Source of the DNA: Oscillospiraceae bacterium | Lineage (GTDB): Bacteria > Bacillota > Clostridia > Saccharofermentanales > Saccharofermentanaceae | Assembly: GCA_902775565.1 (NCBI GenBank) | Contig: CACYMP010000016.1 | Span: 1-51,182 of the forward strand | Reading direction: 5' to 3' | DNA: 51,182 bases | Shown: positions 15,184-24,280 of the stretch, one piece after another | Layout: the number at the start of each line of letters is the position of its first letter | Numbering within the stretch: position 1 is the stretch's first letter | Notes under the pieces: generated by a model | Database searches by the model: none | What the model was told of the DNA's origin: nothing | Seen by the model: the letters and a program-made list of their open reading frames with translations, nothing else | Translations under genes and position numbers: made by a program

Positions 15184-16111
15184 AATTCTCTTGTTTCTCC
15201 TTGATTATCATTGTGCCGATGCCGTTCTTTGTGAATGTCTCGAGGATAATGGAATGCGGTATCCTGCCGTCGATTATGTGTGCTCGGCCGACGCCTCGGA
15301 GAACAGTGCCCAGGCAGCCTTCGATCTTGGGGATCATGCCGCCGCTGATAATGCCTTTGTCGATGCAGTCCTTAACGTCCTGCTGATCGAGAACCGGAAT
15401 GATATGCTCTTTGCCTTCTGCCGTTGTCTCGAGAACGCCGCCGACATCCGTAAGGATGATGAGCTTGGAAGCGCCAAGCGCGACTGCGACCTCGGAGGCT
15501 ACGGTGTCAGCGTTGATGTTGTAGCTCTCGCCGTTCTTGCCGACGCCTATGGGGGCGATGACGGGGATGTATTCGTCATTTGCGAGCATCGAAATGACCT
15601 TTGTGTTGATGCGTGTGATCTTGCCGACATAGCCGATGTCGATGGGGTTGCCCTCGGAATCCTCGGTCATCTTCTCGGCTTCGATCAGGTTGCCGTCAAT
15701 GCCGCTGATACCAACAGCTTTTGCACCCTTGCCGCAGAGGACGGAAACGATCTCTTTGTTGGTCTTGCCGATAAGCACCATCTGGGCATAAGCCATTGTC
15801 TCCTCATCGGTGTACCTCAGGCCGTTTACGAAATGGGATTCCTTGCCGACTTTGTTGAGCATGCCGGAAATGTCCGGACCGCCGCCGTGAACGATGACGG
15901 GATTGATGCCGATAAGCTTGAGCAGTGTGATGTCATCCATGACGGACTGCTTGAGCTCGTCGTTGACCATTGCGTTTCCACCGTACTTGATAACGAAAGT
16001 CTGTCCGCGCATCTTCTTGATGTACGGAAGTGCTTCAATGAGCAGCGAAGCCCTGTCCACATTGTTCTTCATGTCGCCCGTGATAACGGGTGTGTCTTTC
16101 TGACCGGCCAT
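15167..16111 (-). CDS. argB: Acetylglutamate kinase
   Basis: A 314-residue amino-acid kinase that phosphorylates N-acetylglutamate. Visible are [10 protein letters not shown], the [12 protein letters not shown] loop and the ILTDVGGVL segment. The N-terminal stretch ahead of the kinase core (about 40 residues, including [15 protein letters not shown]) is of the type found in arginine-inhibited, hexameric enzymes, so feedback control by arginine is likely (family inference). It lies 1 bp downstream of argC and overlaps argD. Confidence 0.96.
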   Translation of the reverse strand: MAGQKDTPVITGDMKNNVDRASLLIEALPYIKKMRGQTFVIKYGGNAMVNDELKQSVMDDITLLKLIGINPVIVHGGGPDISGMLNKVGKESHFVNGLRYTDEETMAYAQMVLIGKTNKEIVSVLCGKGAKAVGISGIDGNLIEAEKMTEDSEGNPIDIGYVGKITRINTKVISMLANDEYIPVIAPIGVGKNGESYNINADTVASEVAVALGASKLIILTDVGGVLETTAEGKEHIIPVLDQQDVKDCIDKGIISGGMIPKIEGCLGTVLRGVGRAHIIDGRIPHSIILETFTKNGIGTMIIKEKQENYEYRK

Positions 16112-16112
16112 T

Positions 16113-17186
16113 TTATACCCCCCTGATTATCGTCTGGAGTCCTGTCTCTTCCGCAAGGCCGAACATGACGTTCGCAGCCTGGATCGCCTGAAGAGCGGCG
16201 CCCTTGCCAAGGTTATCCTGAGCAGAGAAGAGCTTGATCATTCCGGTCTCCGCGTCATATACGCCGTTAACGTCGATGTAGTTGGAGTAAGATACTGCCT
16301 TAACATCGGGAAGGACGCCTGCGGGAAGGACCCTGACGAATGTCTCATTCTTATAGAATTCATTATATATATCATTGATCTTCGCCGATGTTACATCTTC
16401 GAGGCTCTTTGAAGGCTTTACGTAGATGGTGGCGAGCATGCCTCTCTTGAAAGGAGCAAGGTGAGGCGTGAATGTGACCTTGATGTCGCCGGAATTCTTT
16501 CCCGCGAGGAAAGAGCACTGCTCGGCGATCTCGGTCGTATGTCTGTGACCTACTGCTCCGTAAGGCTTGAAAGCCTCGTCGAGCTCGCAGTAAGCGTATG
16601 CAAGATCGGCCTTTCTTCCTGCTCCGCTGACACCGGAAACCGCATCGATGATGATGGAATCCTCATCGATAAGATGATTCTTAAGGAAGGGAGCCAGAGC
16701 GATAAGAGAGCATGTGGGATAGCATCCCGGGTTAGCCGTGAGCTTTGTGGTCTTAAGCTGATCCCTGTAGAATTCGGGAAGTCCGTAGACTGCGTCCGCA
16801 AGAAGCTCAGGATGAGGGTGATCCAACTTATAGGACTTCTCGTAAGTTGCGAGGTCCTTGTACCTGAAGTCGCCGCTGTGGTCGATGACCTTGCAGCCTG
16901 CAGCGAGAAGGACCGGAACCGTCTGGCTCGATACTCCGTGGGGAAGAGCCGTGATAACGAGATCGCTGTCCTTGGCAACTTCCTCGGGTGTCAGATCCTC
17001 GATGGTAATATCGACAACGCTCCTGAATTCGGGATATACGTCGGAGAACTTCTGTCCTGCGAAGCTCCTGCCGATGAGATGCCTGAGTTCGAAAACCGGA
17101 TGGGAGGCAAATCCCCTGACGAGCTCTGCTCCGACATAGCCTGTAGAACCTATAATGCTTACCTTGATCTTATTTGATGAATCCAT
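16113..17186 (-). CDS. argC: N-acetyl-gamma-glutamyl-phosphate reductase
   Basis: An NADPH-dependent reductase for the third step of arginine synthesis, 357 residues from the ATG at 17186. It has the N-terminal Rossmann motif [13 protein letters not shown] and the catalytic cysteine in [11 protein letters not shown]. An ATG 12 bp upstream (17198) is in frame, but AGGATGGGA is better spaced from 17186. First gene of the arg operon; the next gene, argB, begins 1 bp after its stop. Confidence 0.96.
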   Translation of the reverse strand: MDSSNKIKVSIIGSTGYVGAELVRGFASHPVFELRHLIGRSFAGQKFSDVYPEFRSVVDITIEDLTPEEVAKDSDLVITALPHGVSSQTVPVLLAAGCKVIDHSGDFRYKDLATYEKSYKLDHPHPELLADAVYGLPEFYRDQLKTTKLTANPGCYPTCSLIALAPFLKNHLIDEDSIIIDAVSGVSGAGRKADLAYAYCELDEAFKPYGAVGHRHTTEIAEQCSFLAGKNSGDIKVTFTPHLAPFKRGMLATIYVKPSKSLEDVTSAKINDIYNEFYKNETFVRVLPAGVLPDVKAVSYSNYIDVNGVYDAETGMIKLFSAQDNLGKGAALQAIQAANVMFGLAEETGLQTIIRGV

Positions 17187-17213
17187 ATTAATTCCCATCC
17201 TAAAGAGTTAGTT

Positions 17214-17247
17214 TATGCAATATAATGCATAAAAATACAAAAGTCAA
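17214..17247 (-). promoter_or_regulatory. arg operon promoter with ArgR-like operator over the -10
   Basis: On the minus strand TTGACT (17242-17247) and TATATT (17219-17224) are 17 bp apart. An 18-bp palindrome, TATGCA-TTATAT-TGCATA (17214-17231), covers the -10. Size, AT-rich centre and position match ARG boxes bound by ArgR/AhrC repressors, though the half-site TATGCA differs from the classical TGAAT. Arginine-dependent repression is inferred. Confidence 0.65.
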
Positions 17248-17604
17248 TACTGACTGCATCCGCCGGTTTCGGATCAACCTATATAGATATATGTAATATT
17301 TTTACTCGCGTAATAAGAATGTAAACTGTTTTCGCTGTCGAAAATGATGTTCTGTGACAATTCGCACAAAGCCCAGAAAGTCTTATAGAGAGCTTGTTGC
17401 CGCAAATTGTGAAGGAATTTTGGATAAAGCACACAAAACTGTCAACTCTTTTTGAACAAAATAACAGAAACCCAAAAAAATAAAGACAAAAGCTCTAAAA
17501 TTATTTTGGCAAAAGTGCCATATAGTAATGAAAACAGTGCTTTGTTAGTATTTCCGTATGATAAACCCCGCCTAGAGCAGGCAGGCATTTTGGAGGTATT
17601 AGTT
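17248..17604 (+). other. AT-rich gene-free stretch upstream of msmK
   Basis: No gene is supported here. An in-frame upstream extension of msmK from 17452 is open but lacks a ribosome site and has atypical Lys/Asn-rich composition. A perfect 5-bp inverted repeat, TGGCA-AAAG-TGCCA (17507-17520), is followed by TATAGT, an operator-like arrangement about 85 bp before the msmK start. I could not assign a full promoter. Confidence 0.4.
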
Positions 17605-18720
17605 ATGGCAAGTTTGTCTTTCCAGCATGTTTACAAGAAATACGACGGCGGCGTCGTCGCAGTTTCTGATTTTAACCTTGACGTAGCCGATAAGGAATTC
17701 GTCATCCTCGTAGGACCTTCAGGTTGCGGCAAGTCTACGACACTCCGTATGCTTGCAGGACTTGAAGATATTTCCGAAGGTGAGATCTACATCGACGACC
17801 GTTGCGTCAACGACGTACTCCCTAAGGACAGAGACATCGCGATGGTTTTCCAGAACTACGCTCTGTATCCTCATATGTCAGTTCGTGACAACATGGCATT
17901 CGCTCTCAAGCTCAGAAGAATGAGCAAGGACGAGATCAACCGCCGCGTTACAGAAGCTGCTAAGATCCTCGAGATCGAGCACCTCCTCGACAGAAAGCCT
18001 AAGGCTCTCTCCGGTGGTCAGAGACAGAGAGTTGCTCTCGGACGTGCTATCGTTCGTGACCCTAAGGTCTTCCTCATGGACGAGCCTCTCTCCAACCTCG
18101 ACGCTAAGCTCCGTGTACAGATGCGTGTCGAGATCACAAAGCTCCACCACAGACTTAAGACAACATTCGTTTACGTTACACACGACCAGACCGAGGCTAT
18201 GACCATGGGTACCAGAATCGTAGTCATGAAGGATGGCTTCATCCAGCAGGTTGACTCTCCTACGGAGCTCTATGACAACCCGGTCAACACATTCGTTGCA
18301 GGATTCATCGGAATGCCTCCTATGAACTTCATCAACGCTGTTATCAACGTTGAGGGCAGCGACGTATTCATCTCTTTCGAGAACGTTACGATCAAGCTTC
18401 CTGAGAGATATGCTGTTGAGGAAGTTATGGAGCGTGACGGCCAGGAAGTTATCTTCGGTGTCAGACCTGAGGCTCTCACAGACGATATCACATACGTTAC
18501 AGATCACCCTGAGTCAGCATTCACAGCAGACGTCGACGTCGTCGAAATGCTCGGTGCAGAGACATACCTCTACGTTACAGTTAACGGATCACTGCCTCTC
18601 ACATGCCGCGTTGACCCTACAACTTCACAGTCTGCAGTTGGTCAGGTTGTCGACCTCGCAGTCGATGCAAACCGTATCCACATCTTCGACAAGGATACAG
18701 AGCAGAGCATCATTTCCTGA
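17605..18720 (+). CDS. Sugar ABC transporter ATP-binding protein (MsmK/MsmX/UgpC type)
   Basis: A 371-residue CUT1-family ATPase that energises carbohydrate uptake permeases. It has Walker A GPSGCGKST (37-45), Q-loop FQNYALYPHM, signature LSGGQRQRVALGRA, Walker B VFLMDEPLSNLD, and a C-terminal regulatory TOBE region (about 240-371). The start at 17605 has GGAGG 8 bp upstream. No permease or solute-binding protein gene lies nearby, so this is probably a shared ATPase serving several sugar transporters, as MsmX does in Bacillus. Codon choice resembles the ribosomal-protein genes, suggesting high expression. A terminator follows. Confidence 0.93.
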   Translation: MASLSFQHVYKKYDGGVVAVSDFNLDVADKEFVILVGPSGCGKSTTLRMLAGLEDISEGEIYIDDRCVNDVLPKDRDIAMVFQNYALYPHMSVRDNMAFALKLRRMSKDEINRRVTEAAKILEIEHLLDRKPKALSGGQRQRVALGRAIVRDPKVFLMDEPLSNLDAKLRVQMRVEITKLHHRLKTTFVYVTHDQTEAMTMGTRIVVMKDGFIQQVDSPTELYDNPVNTFVAGFIGMPPMNFINAVINVEGSDVFISFENVTIKLPERYAVEEVMERDGQEVIFGVRPEALTDDITYVTDHPESAFTADVDVVEMLGAETYLYVTVNGSLPLTCRVDPTTSQSAVGQVVDLAVDANRIHIFDKDTEQSIIS

Positions 18721-18745
18721 TCTTAGGAAAGACCAAACGAATATC

Positions 18746-18774
18746 ACGGGCGCTTCTACGGAGGCGCCCGTTTT
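18746..18774 (+). terminator. Intrinsic terminator of the MsmK-type gene
   Basis: An 8-bp perfect stem (ACGGGCGC 18746-18753, GCGCCCGT 18764-18771) followed by a T-run. Confidence 0.85.
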
Positions 18775-18862
18775 ATATGCTTGCACGTCTGAAAGAAAAA
18801 TAATATTATTTAGAATAGTGTGTAATAGGCTACTATGCGGATATATCGGCTGAGGTGAAAAA

Positions 18863-19969
18863 ATGGAAGAAATCAAGAAGTGCATGCGGCAGGTAAAGAC
18901 AATCATTCCTTCTGGTTGCGGTGTTATGGACACTACCGGAAAGATCCTTGCGGCAACCGACGAGGCTAACGAAGACCAGACAGATCCTTCGTTCCGCGCG
19001 GTAATGTCTTCGGACAATCTGTTCGCTTCGACGGCAGACCGTACTTATCTCAAGGTATTTATCGGAGAACAGCTTAAGTACATCATATATATCGAAAACA
19101 CTGACCAGGATGCGAAGATCTCTCTTCAGCTTATCGCCGAATGGCTCAAGACACTGGTCAAGGAGAAGGGCACGGACGCTGAGAAGGCTATCTTCATCAG
19201 AAACGTTCTGCTCGATAACGAGATCCGCAACGAGATCCCGATGATAGCAAGAAGCTACAAGATCGACTGCAAAGACCCGAGGCTTGTACTGGTCGTAAGG
19301 ACTACATCCGAGCAGAGCGCGGAAGCTTTCGAGATCTTGCAGAATCTGTACAGCGATTCCGAGATCGCTACGGTCATCTCCATGGACGACACGACAGCTA
19401 TCGTTATCGTTGACGCTTCAGAAGCATTGAGAGACGAGGAAGGCGCAGACGTTTTCATCGATGAGACAGGTGCTTCCATCCTTGCAGGCCTCAACTCCGA
19501 AGGCTGCAACGCAAAGGTTGCGGTAGGTTCCGTAGTCGGTTCCTTTATGGATATCAGCAAGTCCTATGCAGACGCTATGACCGCTCTCAAGGTCAGCAAG
19601 ATCTTCGACGGCGATGCTGACATCTCCAGATATGACAAGCTCGGCCTCGGCCGTCTTATATACCAGCTCCCGAAGCCCCTCTGCGAAATGTTCATCAGAG
19701 AGGTTTTCCCGAACGATGCATTCAGATCTCTTGATGAGGAAACAAGAACGACCATCGATACGTTCTTTGCGAACGACCTTAACGGAAGCGAGACCTCAAG
19801 AGAGCTTTTCGTACACAGAAACACACTCGTTTACAGACTTGAGAAGGTTAAGACAAAGACAGGCCTTGACCTGCGCAAGTTTGATGACGCGGTATTGTTC
19901 AAGATGGCCACGATGGTCAGAACGTACGTTGATTATCTCAACGATACAAACGACAACAAGATAAGGTAA
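18863..19969 (+). CDS. PucR/CdaR-type transcriptional regulator
   Basis: A 368-residue regulator with a C-terminal PucR helix-turn-helix (ETSRELFVHRNTLVYRLEKVKTKTGLDL, about 316-343) and a preceding GGDEF-like regulatory fold (KVAVGSVVGSFMDISKSYADAMTALKV). The N-terminal ~100 residues resemble a sugar-diacid/GAF-like sensor (IIPSGCGVMDTTGKILAATDE). Ligand unknown. GAGGTG precedes the ATG. It sits 11 bp before ftsE and is probably cotranscribed with it, so it may regulate this division/wall cluster or the preceding sugar-transport ATPase. Confidence 0.8.
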   Translation: MEEIKKCMRQVKTIIPSGCGVMDTTGKILAATDEANEDQTDPSFRAVMSSDNLFASTADRTYLKVFIGEQLKYIIYIENTDQDAKISLQLIAEWLKTLVKEKGTDAEKAIFIRNVLLDNEIRNEIPMIARSYKIDCKDPRLVLVVRTTSEQSAEAFEILQNLYSDSEIATVISMDDTTAIVIVDASEALRDEEGADVFIDETGASILAGLNSEGCNAKVAVGSVVGSFMDISKSYADAMTALKVSKIFDGDADISRYDKLGLGRLIYQLPKPLCEMFIREVFPNDAFRSLDEETRTTIDTFFANDLNGSETSRELFVHRNTLVYRLEKVKTKTGLDLRKFDDAVLFKMATMVRTYVDYLNDTNDNKIR

Positions 19970-19980
19970 TTCATAAAGAC

Positions 19981-21309
19981 GTGATAGATTTTATTAACGT
20001 AGAGAAGACCTACAAGACAGGGGTCGATGCTCTCAAGGGTGTAAGTTTTACTATAGAAGACGGCGAATTTGTCTTCATTATCGGCAAATCGGGTTCCGGC
20101 AAATCGACCCTTCTCAAGTGCATAACATGCGAAGAGAAGCCTACCAAGGGAAAAGTTACCATCGATAACTTCGATATTTCCCACATGCCCCGCGCACTGA
20201 TACCTGTCCTCCGCCGCAAGATCGGCATGATCTATCAGGATTTCAGACTTATCGAGAGCAAGACGGTCGCCGAGAACGTATCGTTCGCCGGCGAGATCAT
20301 CGGCGTTCCCAAGAAGAGCCTTGATAACACAGTAATGTTCTGCCTCTCACTGGTCGGATTAAGAGAAAAGGCAAATGCTTATCCGCAGGAGCTTTCCGGC
20401 GGTGAGCAGCAGAGAGTCGCCATTGCAAGAGCTCTTGTAAACAACCCCAGCCTTATAGTCGCAGACGAGCCTACCGGCAACTTGGACCCCGAGACGAGCG
20501 AGGCCATAATGGCAATGCTCCTCGATATCAACAGGAACGGTACGAGCGGCAATAAGACAACGGTAATCATCTGCACGCATGACCAGACGATGGTCGACCG
20601 CATGAAAAAGCGCGTTATCGAGATCGAAGGCGGTCTTATCGTCAGGGATGAGAGCGAGAGCGGCTACAAAGAGATCGCAGGCGAAGAGTCAAAGAACATC
20701 GCGAACACCGCAGCACGTACATCGCTTTATTCAGGTGCTGCTTCAACGGCAACAGACCTCGTGGCATTTGGCGACGATCAGGAATACAGTGACAATTACG
20801 ACGATCCGGGATTTTTGCCGGACCATACGAAAGAATCCGCTACTCTTATGTTCAATGACGATCTGACTGAACATGAGAAGCTTTTCAAGACCACCGCAGA
20901 CGCAGCAGCCGGACTTCCTTCGGAGACAATGCCCGACGAGCTCCCCATCGAAGAGATAATCACCGATCCGGTAGAAGTGCCCCGGTCTGAGGCAAATACG
21001 GAAGCGGTTCCCGCTGAAGCTGAAAAGCCTGAAGAGGGTCCCGAGATAATAGAGATCAACGTATCACCCGCAACTCTTACCGCTGCCGAAAACAGCAATC
21101 TGATGTTCGGCGAAGAACCTGAGAAAGCACCCGCTCCGGCACCTGAACCTGCACCTGCAGCCGAGCCCGCAAAAGAAGCGCCTGTCTCCAAAGCCGACAA
21201 GAAGAAGGCTAAGGAAGAGAAGCGCAAGGCAAAGCTCGACAAGCAGAAGAAGGTCAGAAGAAGTGACATTGATCCGGGCAATGACATTGATATGTTTCCG
21301 GAGGACTAA
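19981..21309 (+). CDS. ftsE: Cell division ATPase FtsE with a long C-terminal extension
   Basis: An ABC-type ATPase that with FtsX controls peptidoglycan hydrolases at the division site. Core motifs: Walker [10 protein letters not shown] (35-43), Q-loop YQDFRL, signature [15 protein letters not shown] (138-152), Walker [13 protein letters not shown]. FtsE is normally about 220-230 residues. Here 442 residues are encoded, the second half being acidic and Ala/Pro/Glu-rich (such as [18 protein letters not shown]) and ending in a Lys-rich helix and [14 protein letters not shown]. The start is GTG with only a weak ribosome site, which suggests coupling to the gene upstream. ftsX starts 6 bp downstream. 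Confidence 0.93.
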   Translation: MIDFINVEKTYKTGVDALKGVSFTIEDGEFVFIIGKSGSGKSTLLKCITCEEKPTKGKVTIDNFDISHMPRALIPVLRRKIGMIYQDFRLIESKTVAENVSFAGEIIGVPKKSLDNTVMFCLSLVGLREKANAYPQELSGGEQQRVAIARALVNNPSLIVADEPTGNLDPETSEAIMAMLLDINRNGTSGNKTTVIICTHDQTMVDRMKKRVIEIEGGLIVRDESESGYKEIAGEESKNIANTAARTSLYSGAASTATDLVAFGDDQEYSDNYDDPGFLPDHTKESATLMFNDDLTEHEKLFKTTADAAAGLPSETMPDELPIEEIITDPVEVPRSEANTEAVPAEAEKPEEGPEIIEINVSPATLTAAENSNLMFGEEPEKAPAPAPEPAPAAEPAKEAPVSKADKKKAKEEKRKAKLDKQKKVRRSDIDPGNDIDMFPED

Positions 21310-21315
21310 AGATTC

Positions 21316-22212
21316 ATGAGCGGAAGAGCATTTCTTAATTCAGTACGAGAAGGAATCCGCGGAATCATAAGACATCCGCTGGTTACCGTCGCATCCATCA
21401 CAACCATCACGCTGATGCTGATAATCATGAGCGTATTCCTTATATTCTCGGTCAACGCCAGAGGCATCATGGCCAAGCTCAGCCAGAAGCCGCCGATCGA
21501 AGTGTACATGAAGCTTCAGTGCACGGAAGAGGAGCTCAATATCGCTGCCGCAAGATTTGCGAACCACCCCGCGATAATCGAATACACGGTATCGACGCCC
21601 GAGCAGAACTACAACGCTTTCAAGGCAAACCTCGGTGATTCTTCCTCGATCCTCGATGATTTCGATTACAACACGTATCTGCCTTTCACGTTCTCTCTCA
21701 GACTGCTCGATCCCGCGTATGCTGATTCGGTCTGTGAGGAAGTCGCGACATATGAGGGCGTCTCCAGAGTACAGCAGGAGAGCCGCGTAATGCAGTTCCT
21801 CACAAAGGCGAGCGATGTCGTTAATGTCGCTACGATCGCGTCTTTCGTGGTGCTGCTCATAATCTCGCTGTTCATCATTTCGAACATGGTAAGGATCTCG
21901 GTATATTCAAGAGCATCCGAGATCGAGATCATGAAGTTCGTCGGAGCCACCAACAACTACATCAGGCTCCCTTACATCATCGAAGGTGCTGTCGTCGGCC
22001 TTATCAGCGGCCTGATCGCATGGGGCGCTACGATGATAACTTATTATCAGATATACTTAAGGACGATGAGCACTATCAATCCGGCAAGTTTTTACGCGCT
22101 GGTACCCGTAGGAAATATCATCTGGCACGAGTTCTTTATGATAATCTTCCTCGGCATGCTGATCGGCGCGCTCGGAAGTGATATATCCGTACGCAAGTAC
22201 ATCAGGGTATAA
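21316..22212 (+). CDS. ftsX: Cell division permease-like protein FtsX
   Basis: A 298-residue membrane protein with one N-terminal transmembrane segment, an extracytoplasmic domain (about 55-170) and three C-terminal segments, the FtsX layout. A conserved end region reads SRASEIEIMKFVGATNNYIRLPYIIEGAVVGL. GGAGG precedes the ATG. It transmits FtsE ATPase activity to an extracytoplasmic hydrolase or activator, here most likely the M23-domain protein encoded next. Confidence 0.94.
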   Translation: MSGRAFLNSVREGIRGIIRHPLVTVASITTITLMLIIMSVFLIFSVNARGIMAKLSQKPPIEVYMKLQCTEEELNIAAARFANHPAIIEYTVSTPEQNYNAFKANLGDSSSILDDFDYNTYLPFTFSLRLLDPAYADSVCEEVATYEGVSRVQQESRVMQFLTKASDVVNVATIASFVVLLIISLFIISNMVRISVYSRASEIEIMKFVGATNNYIRLPYIIEGAVVGLISGLIAWGATMITYYQIYLRTMSTINPASFYALVPVGNIIWHEFFMIIFLGMLIGALGSDISVRKYIRV

Positions 22213-22226
22213 GAGGTTCATAAATT

Positions 22227-23510
22227 ATGAGATATAAAGAAGAGCTTGAAGAGATCGCAAAACGCGAAGCATACCTCAGGAGAAAGTTCCTGAAGCCTGT
22301 ATGCGCTGTTCTCTGCCTGCTTCTCGTTATCCTGGCAGGTACGACCATCAAGATGGTAAACACGACTGCTACCGCTGCCGATATGGCGGTCGTATCCTTC
22401 AACAACGTCACTAAAAAAGAGATCGAGGACGCCAAGAAGAAGCGTGAGGAGACAAGAAAAAAGGCAAAGTCCGCCGCTTCAAAGGTCTATGAACTCAAGA
22501 ACAAGAAGAAGCAGGTCAACTATGAGCTCATGGCTCTCAACGATGCCAATGACGAGCAGCGTGCCCAGTATGCGGAGATATCCGAATCACTTCAGGCTGC
22601 GCTTGAGGCAAGAGTCAAGGCATTAGACGAATACATCACTGCCGGCGAAAATCTTGAAAAGCAGGAGAAAGCATTCCAGCAAAGAGTCTCGGCCATGTTC
22701 CAGTTCCAGAACAAGTCCATGTTCGAGGTCCTTCTCGAATCCAACAGCCTTGCCGGATTCTTTACCAACATGGAGATCATGACGCTGATCGCCGATGCGG
22801 ATGCCCAGGCTGTCGACAACATGAAGATAGCGCTCGATGACGCCAAGCTCCAAAGAGAGCTCGCGCTCAAAGAAGCCGATGATATGCAGCAGATCGCCAT
22901 CGAAAAGCAGAAGCAGTTAGATGAGCTGGCAGCACTTATCGGAAAGACCGAAAAGAAACTTCAGAACGTAAAGAACCAGCTGTCTTCCTGGGAGAAGAAA
23001 GAGAATGCTCTCGCGAAGGAAGCGGAGTCTTTAAACGACAAGATCAAGAAGCTCCAGAAGCAGTATGCTAAACAGAATATGTATAACGGCCCGACGAACG
23101 GCAAGTTCAGATGGCCGACATACAACCGCACCATCACATCCGAGTTCGGATGGCGTATCCACCCGGTATATAACGAGAAGAGATTCCACTCCGGCGTTGA
23201 TATCGCGAGCGGTTACGGCGCGGCGATCATGGCTGCAGGCAACGGTGTTGTCATCTTTACGGCAAAGCCTGTCCAGGGACAGAACATCGGCGGTTCAGGC
23301 TACGGCAATTACTGCATCATCGACCACGGCGGCGGATATACCACGCTTTACGGTCACTGCAGATATGTCTACGTTAAGACGGGACAAAAGGTAAAGGCAG
23401 GACAGAAGATCGGCGAAGTCGGAAGCACAGGTACTTCCACGGGTTCGCACCTGCATTTCGAAGTCCGCAAGAGCGGTTCGCCCGTGAACCCTCTCAGGTA
23501 TCTGCCCTGA
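22227..23510 (+). CDS. EnvC-like murein hydrolase with coiled coil and M23 domain
   Basis: A 427-residue exported or anchored protein with a transmembrane/signal segment (about 26-46), two long coiled coils (about 60-145 and 195-285) and a C-terminal M23/LytM peptidase domain. The zinc ligands appear intact (HSGVD with H and D; later HLHFE with HxH), so it may be an active endopeptidase rather than an EnvC-type inactive activator. Coiled coil plus LytM next to ftsEX is the classic design for an FtsX-controlled wall hydrolase. It lies 14 bp after ftsX. Confidence 0.9.
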   Translation: MRYKEELEEIAKREAYLRRKFLKPVCAVLCLLLVILAGTTIKMVNTTATAADMAVVSFNNVTKKEIEDAKKKREETRKKAKSAASKVYELKNKKKQVNYELMALNDANDEQRAQYAEISESLQAALEARVKALDEYITAGENLEKQEKAFQQRVSAMFQFQNKSMFEVLLESNSLAGFFTNMEIMTLIADADAQAVDNMKIALDDAKLQRELALKEADDMQQIAIEKQKQLDELAALIGKTEKKLQNVKNQLSSWEKKENALAKEAESLNDKIKKLQKQYAKQNMYNGPTNGKFRWPTYNRTITSEFGWRIHPVYNEKRFHSGVDIASGYGAAIMAAGNGVVIFTAKPVQGQNIGGSGYGNYCIIDHGGGYTTLYGHCRYVYVKTGQKVKAGQKIGEVGSTGTSTGSHLHFEVRKSGSPVNPLRYLP

Positions 23511-23524
23511 TAAGGTAAGGTCTC

Positions 23525-24280
23525 ATGGACAATTTTTATGACGCGCTTGCCATGTACTATGACACCATGCAGTCTGACATGGATCCCGCTTCATGGGCTG
23601 ACTTTATCTCGATGCTGATAAAGCGCCATGCTTCCCGCAAGACGGACACCATTACCGATCTCGGATGCGGAACCGGGAGCGTCACCATAGAGCTTGCAAA
23701 TAAAGGCTTTGACATGACCGGCATCGACTCGGCTGAAGAGATGCTCTCCCAGGCGTCATCGAAAGACGGGGCAGACAAAGTGTTCTGGTCAGCGCAGGAT
23801 ATTACGGATTTCGACATCGGAGGCAAGAACGACTGCTTCATTTCAACGCTCGATACCGTTGACCATATCACTGACGGCAAGGCGCTCGAAAAGCTTTTTG
23901 CGAATGTCGGAATGTGCCTTGAAGACGGCGGACTCTTTATCTTTGACGCGATAACGGAGCAACATTTGGACAGCACGCTCGCGGACAACGTCTTTTATGA
24001 AGACTACGATGATTTCACGCTCCTGTGGCTTAACGGCTACGATAAGGAGACGAAGACCAACAGGGCGGAGCTTACGCTTTTCACCATCACGGATGACGGG
24101 CTCTACGAAAGATTTGACGGCGAGCTCGTTGAGAAGTATTATCCTGCGGAGTTCTTTATCGACGTGGCAGGCAAGGCGGGAATGCAGCTCATCGCGACAT
24201 ACGGCGAGCTTAAGGACAGCAGGCCGGAAGACGACGAAGAACGCATATTCTTTGTATTCGGAAAGAAAGGTAACTCATGA
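23525..24280 (+). CDS. Class I SAM-dependent methyltransferase
   Basis: A 251-residue Rossmann-type methyltransferase. SAM motif I is ITDLGCGTGSVTIELA (about 42-57), the motif II acidic residue is in MTGIDSAEEML, and a post-motif segment is DCFISTLDTVDHI. The YDALAMYYDTM start is typical of uncharacterised Firmicutes methyltransferases acting on small molecules. Substrate unknown. Its last 4 bp overlap hslO (ATGA), so the two are coupled. Confidence 0.85.
   Translation: MDNFYDALAMYYDTMQSDMDPASWADFISMLIKRHASRKTDTITDLGCGTGSVTIELANKGFDMTGIDSAEEMLSQASSKDGADKVFWSAQDITDFDIGGKNDCFISTLDTVDHITDGKALEKLFANVGMCLEDGGLFIFDAITEQHLDSTLADNVFYEDYDDFTLLWLNGYDKETKTNRAELTLFTITDDGLYERFDGELVEKYYPAEFFIDVAGKAGMQLIATYGELKDSRPEDDEERIFFVFGKKGNS

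Noticed and set aside
17452..17604. 51-residue N-terminal extension of the MsmK-type ATPase
   Set aside because: Lys/Asn-rich, no ribosome site, and the family begins at MASLSFQHVYKKY, which has GGAGG at ideal spacing.
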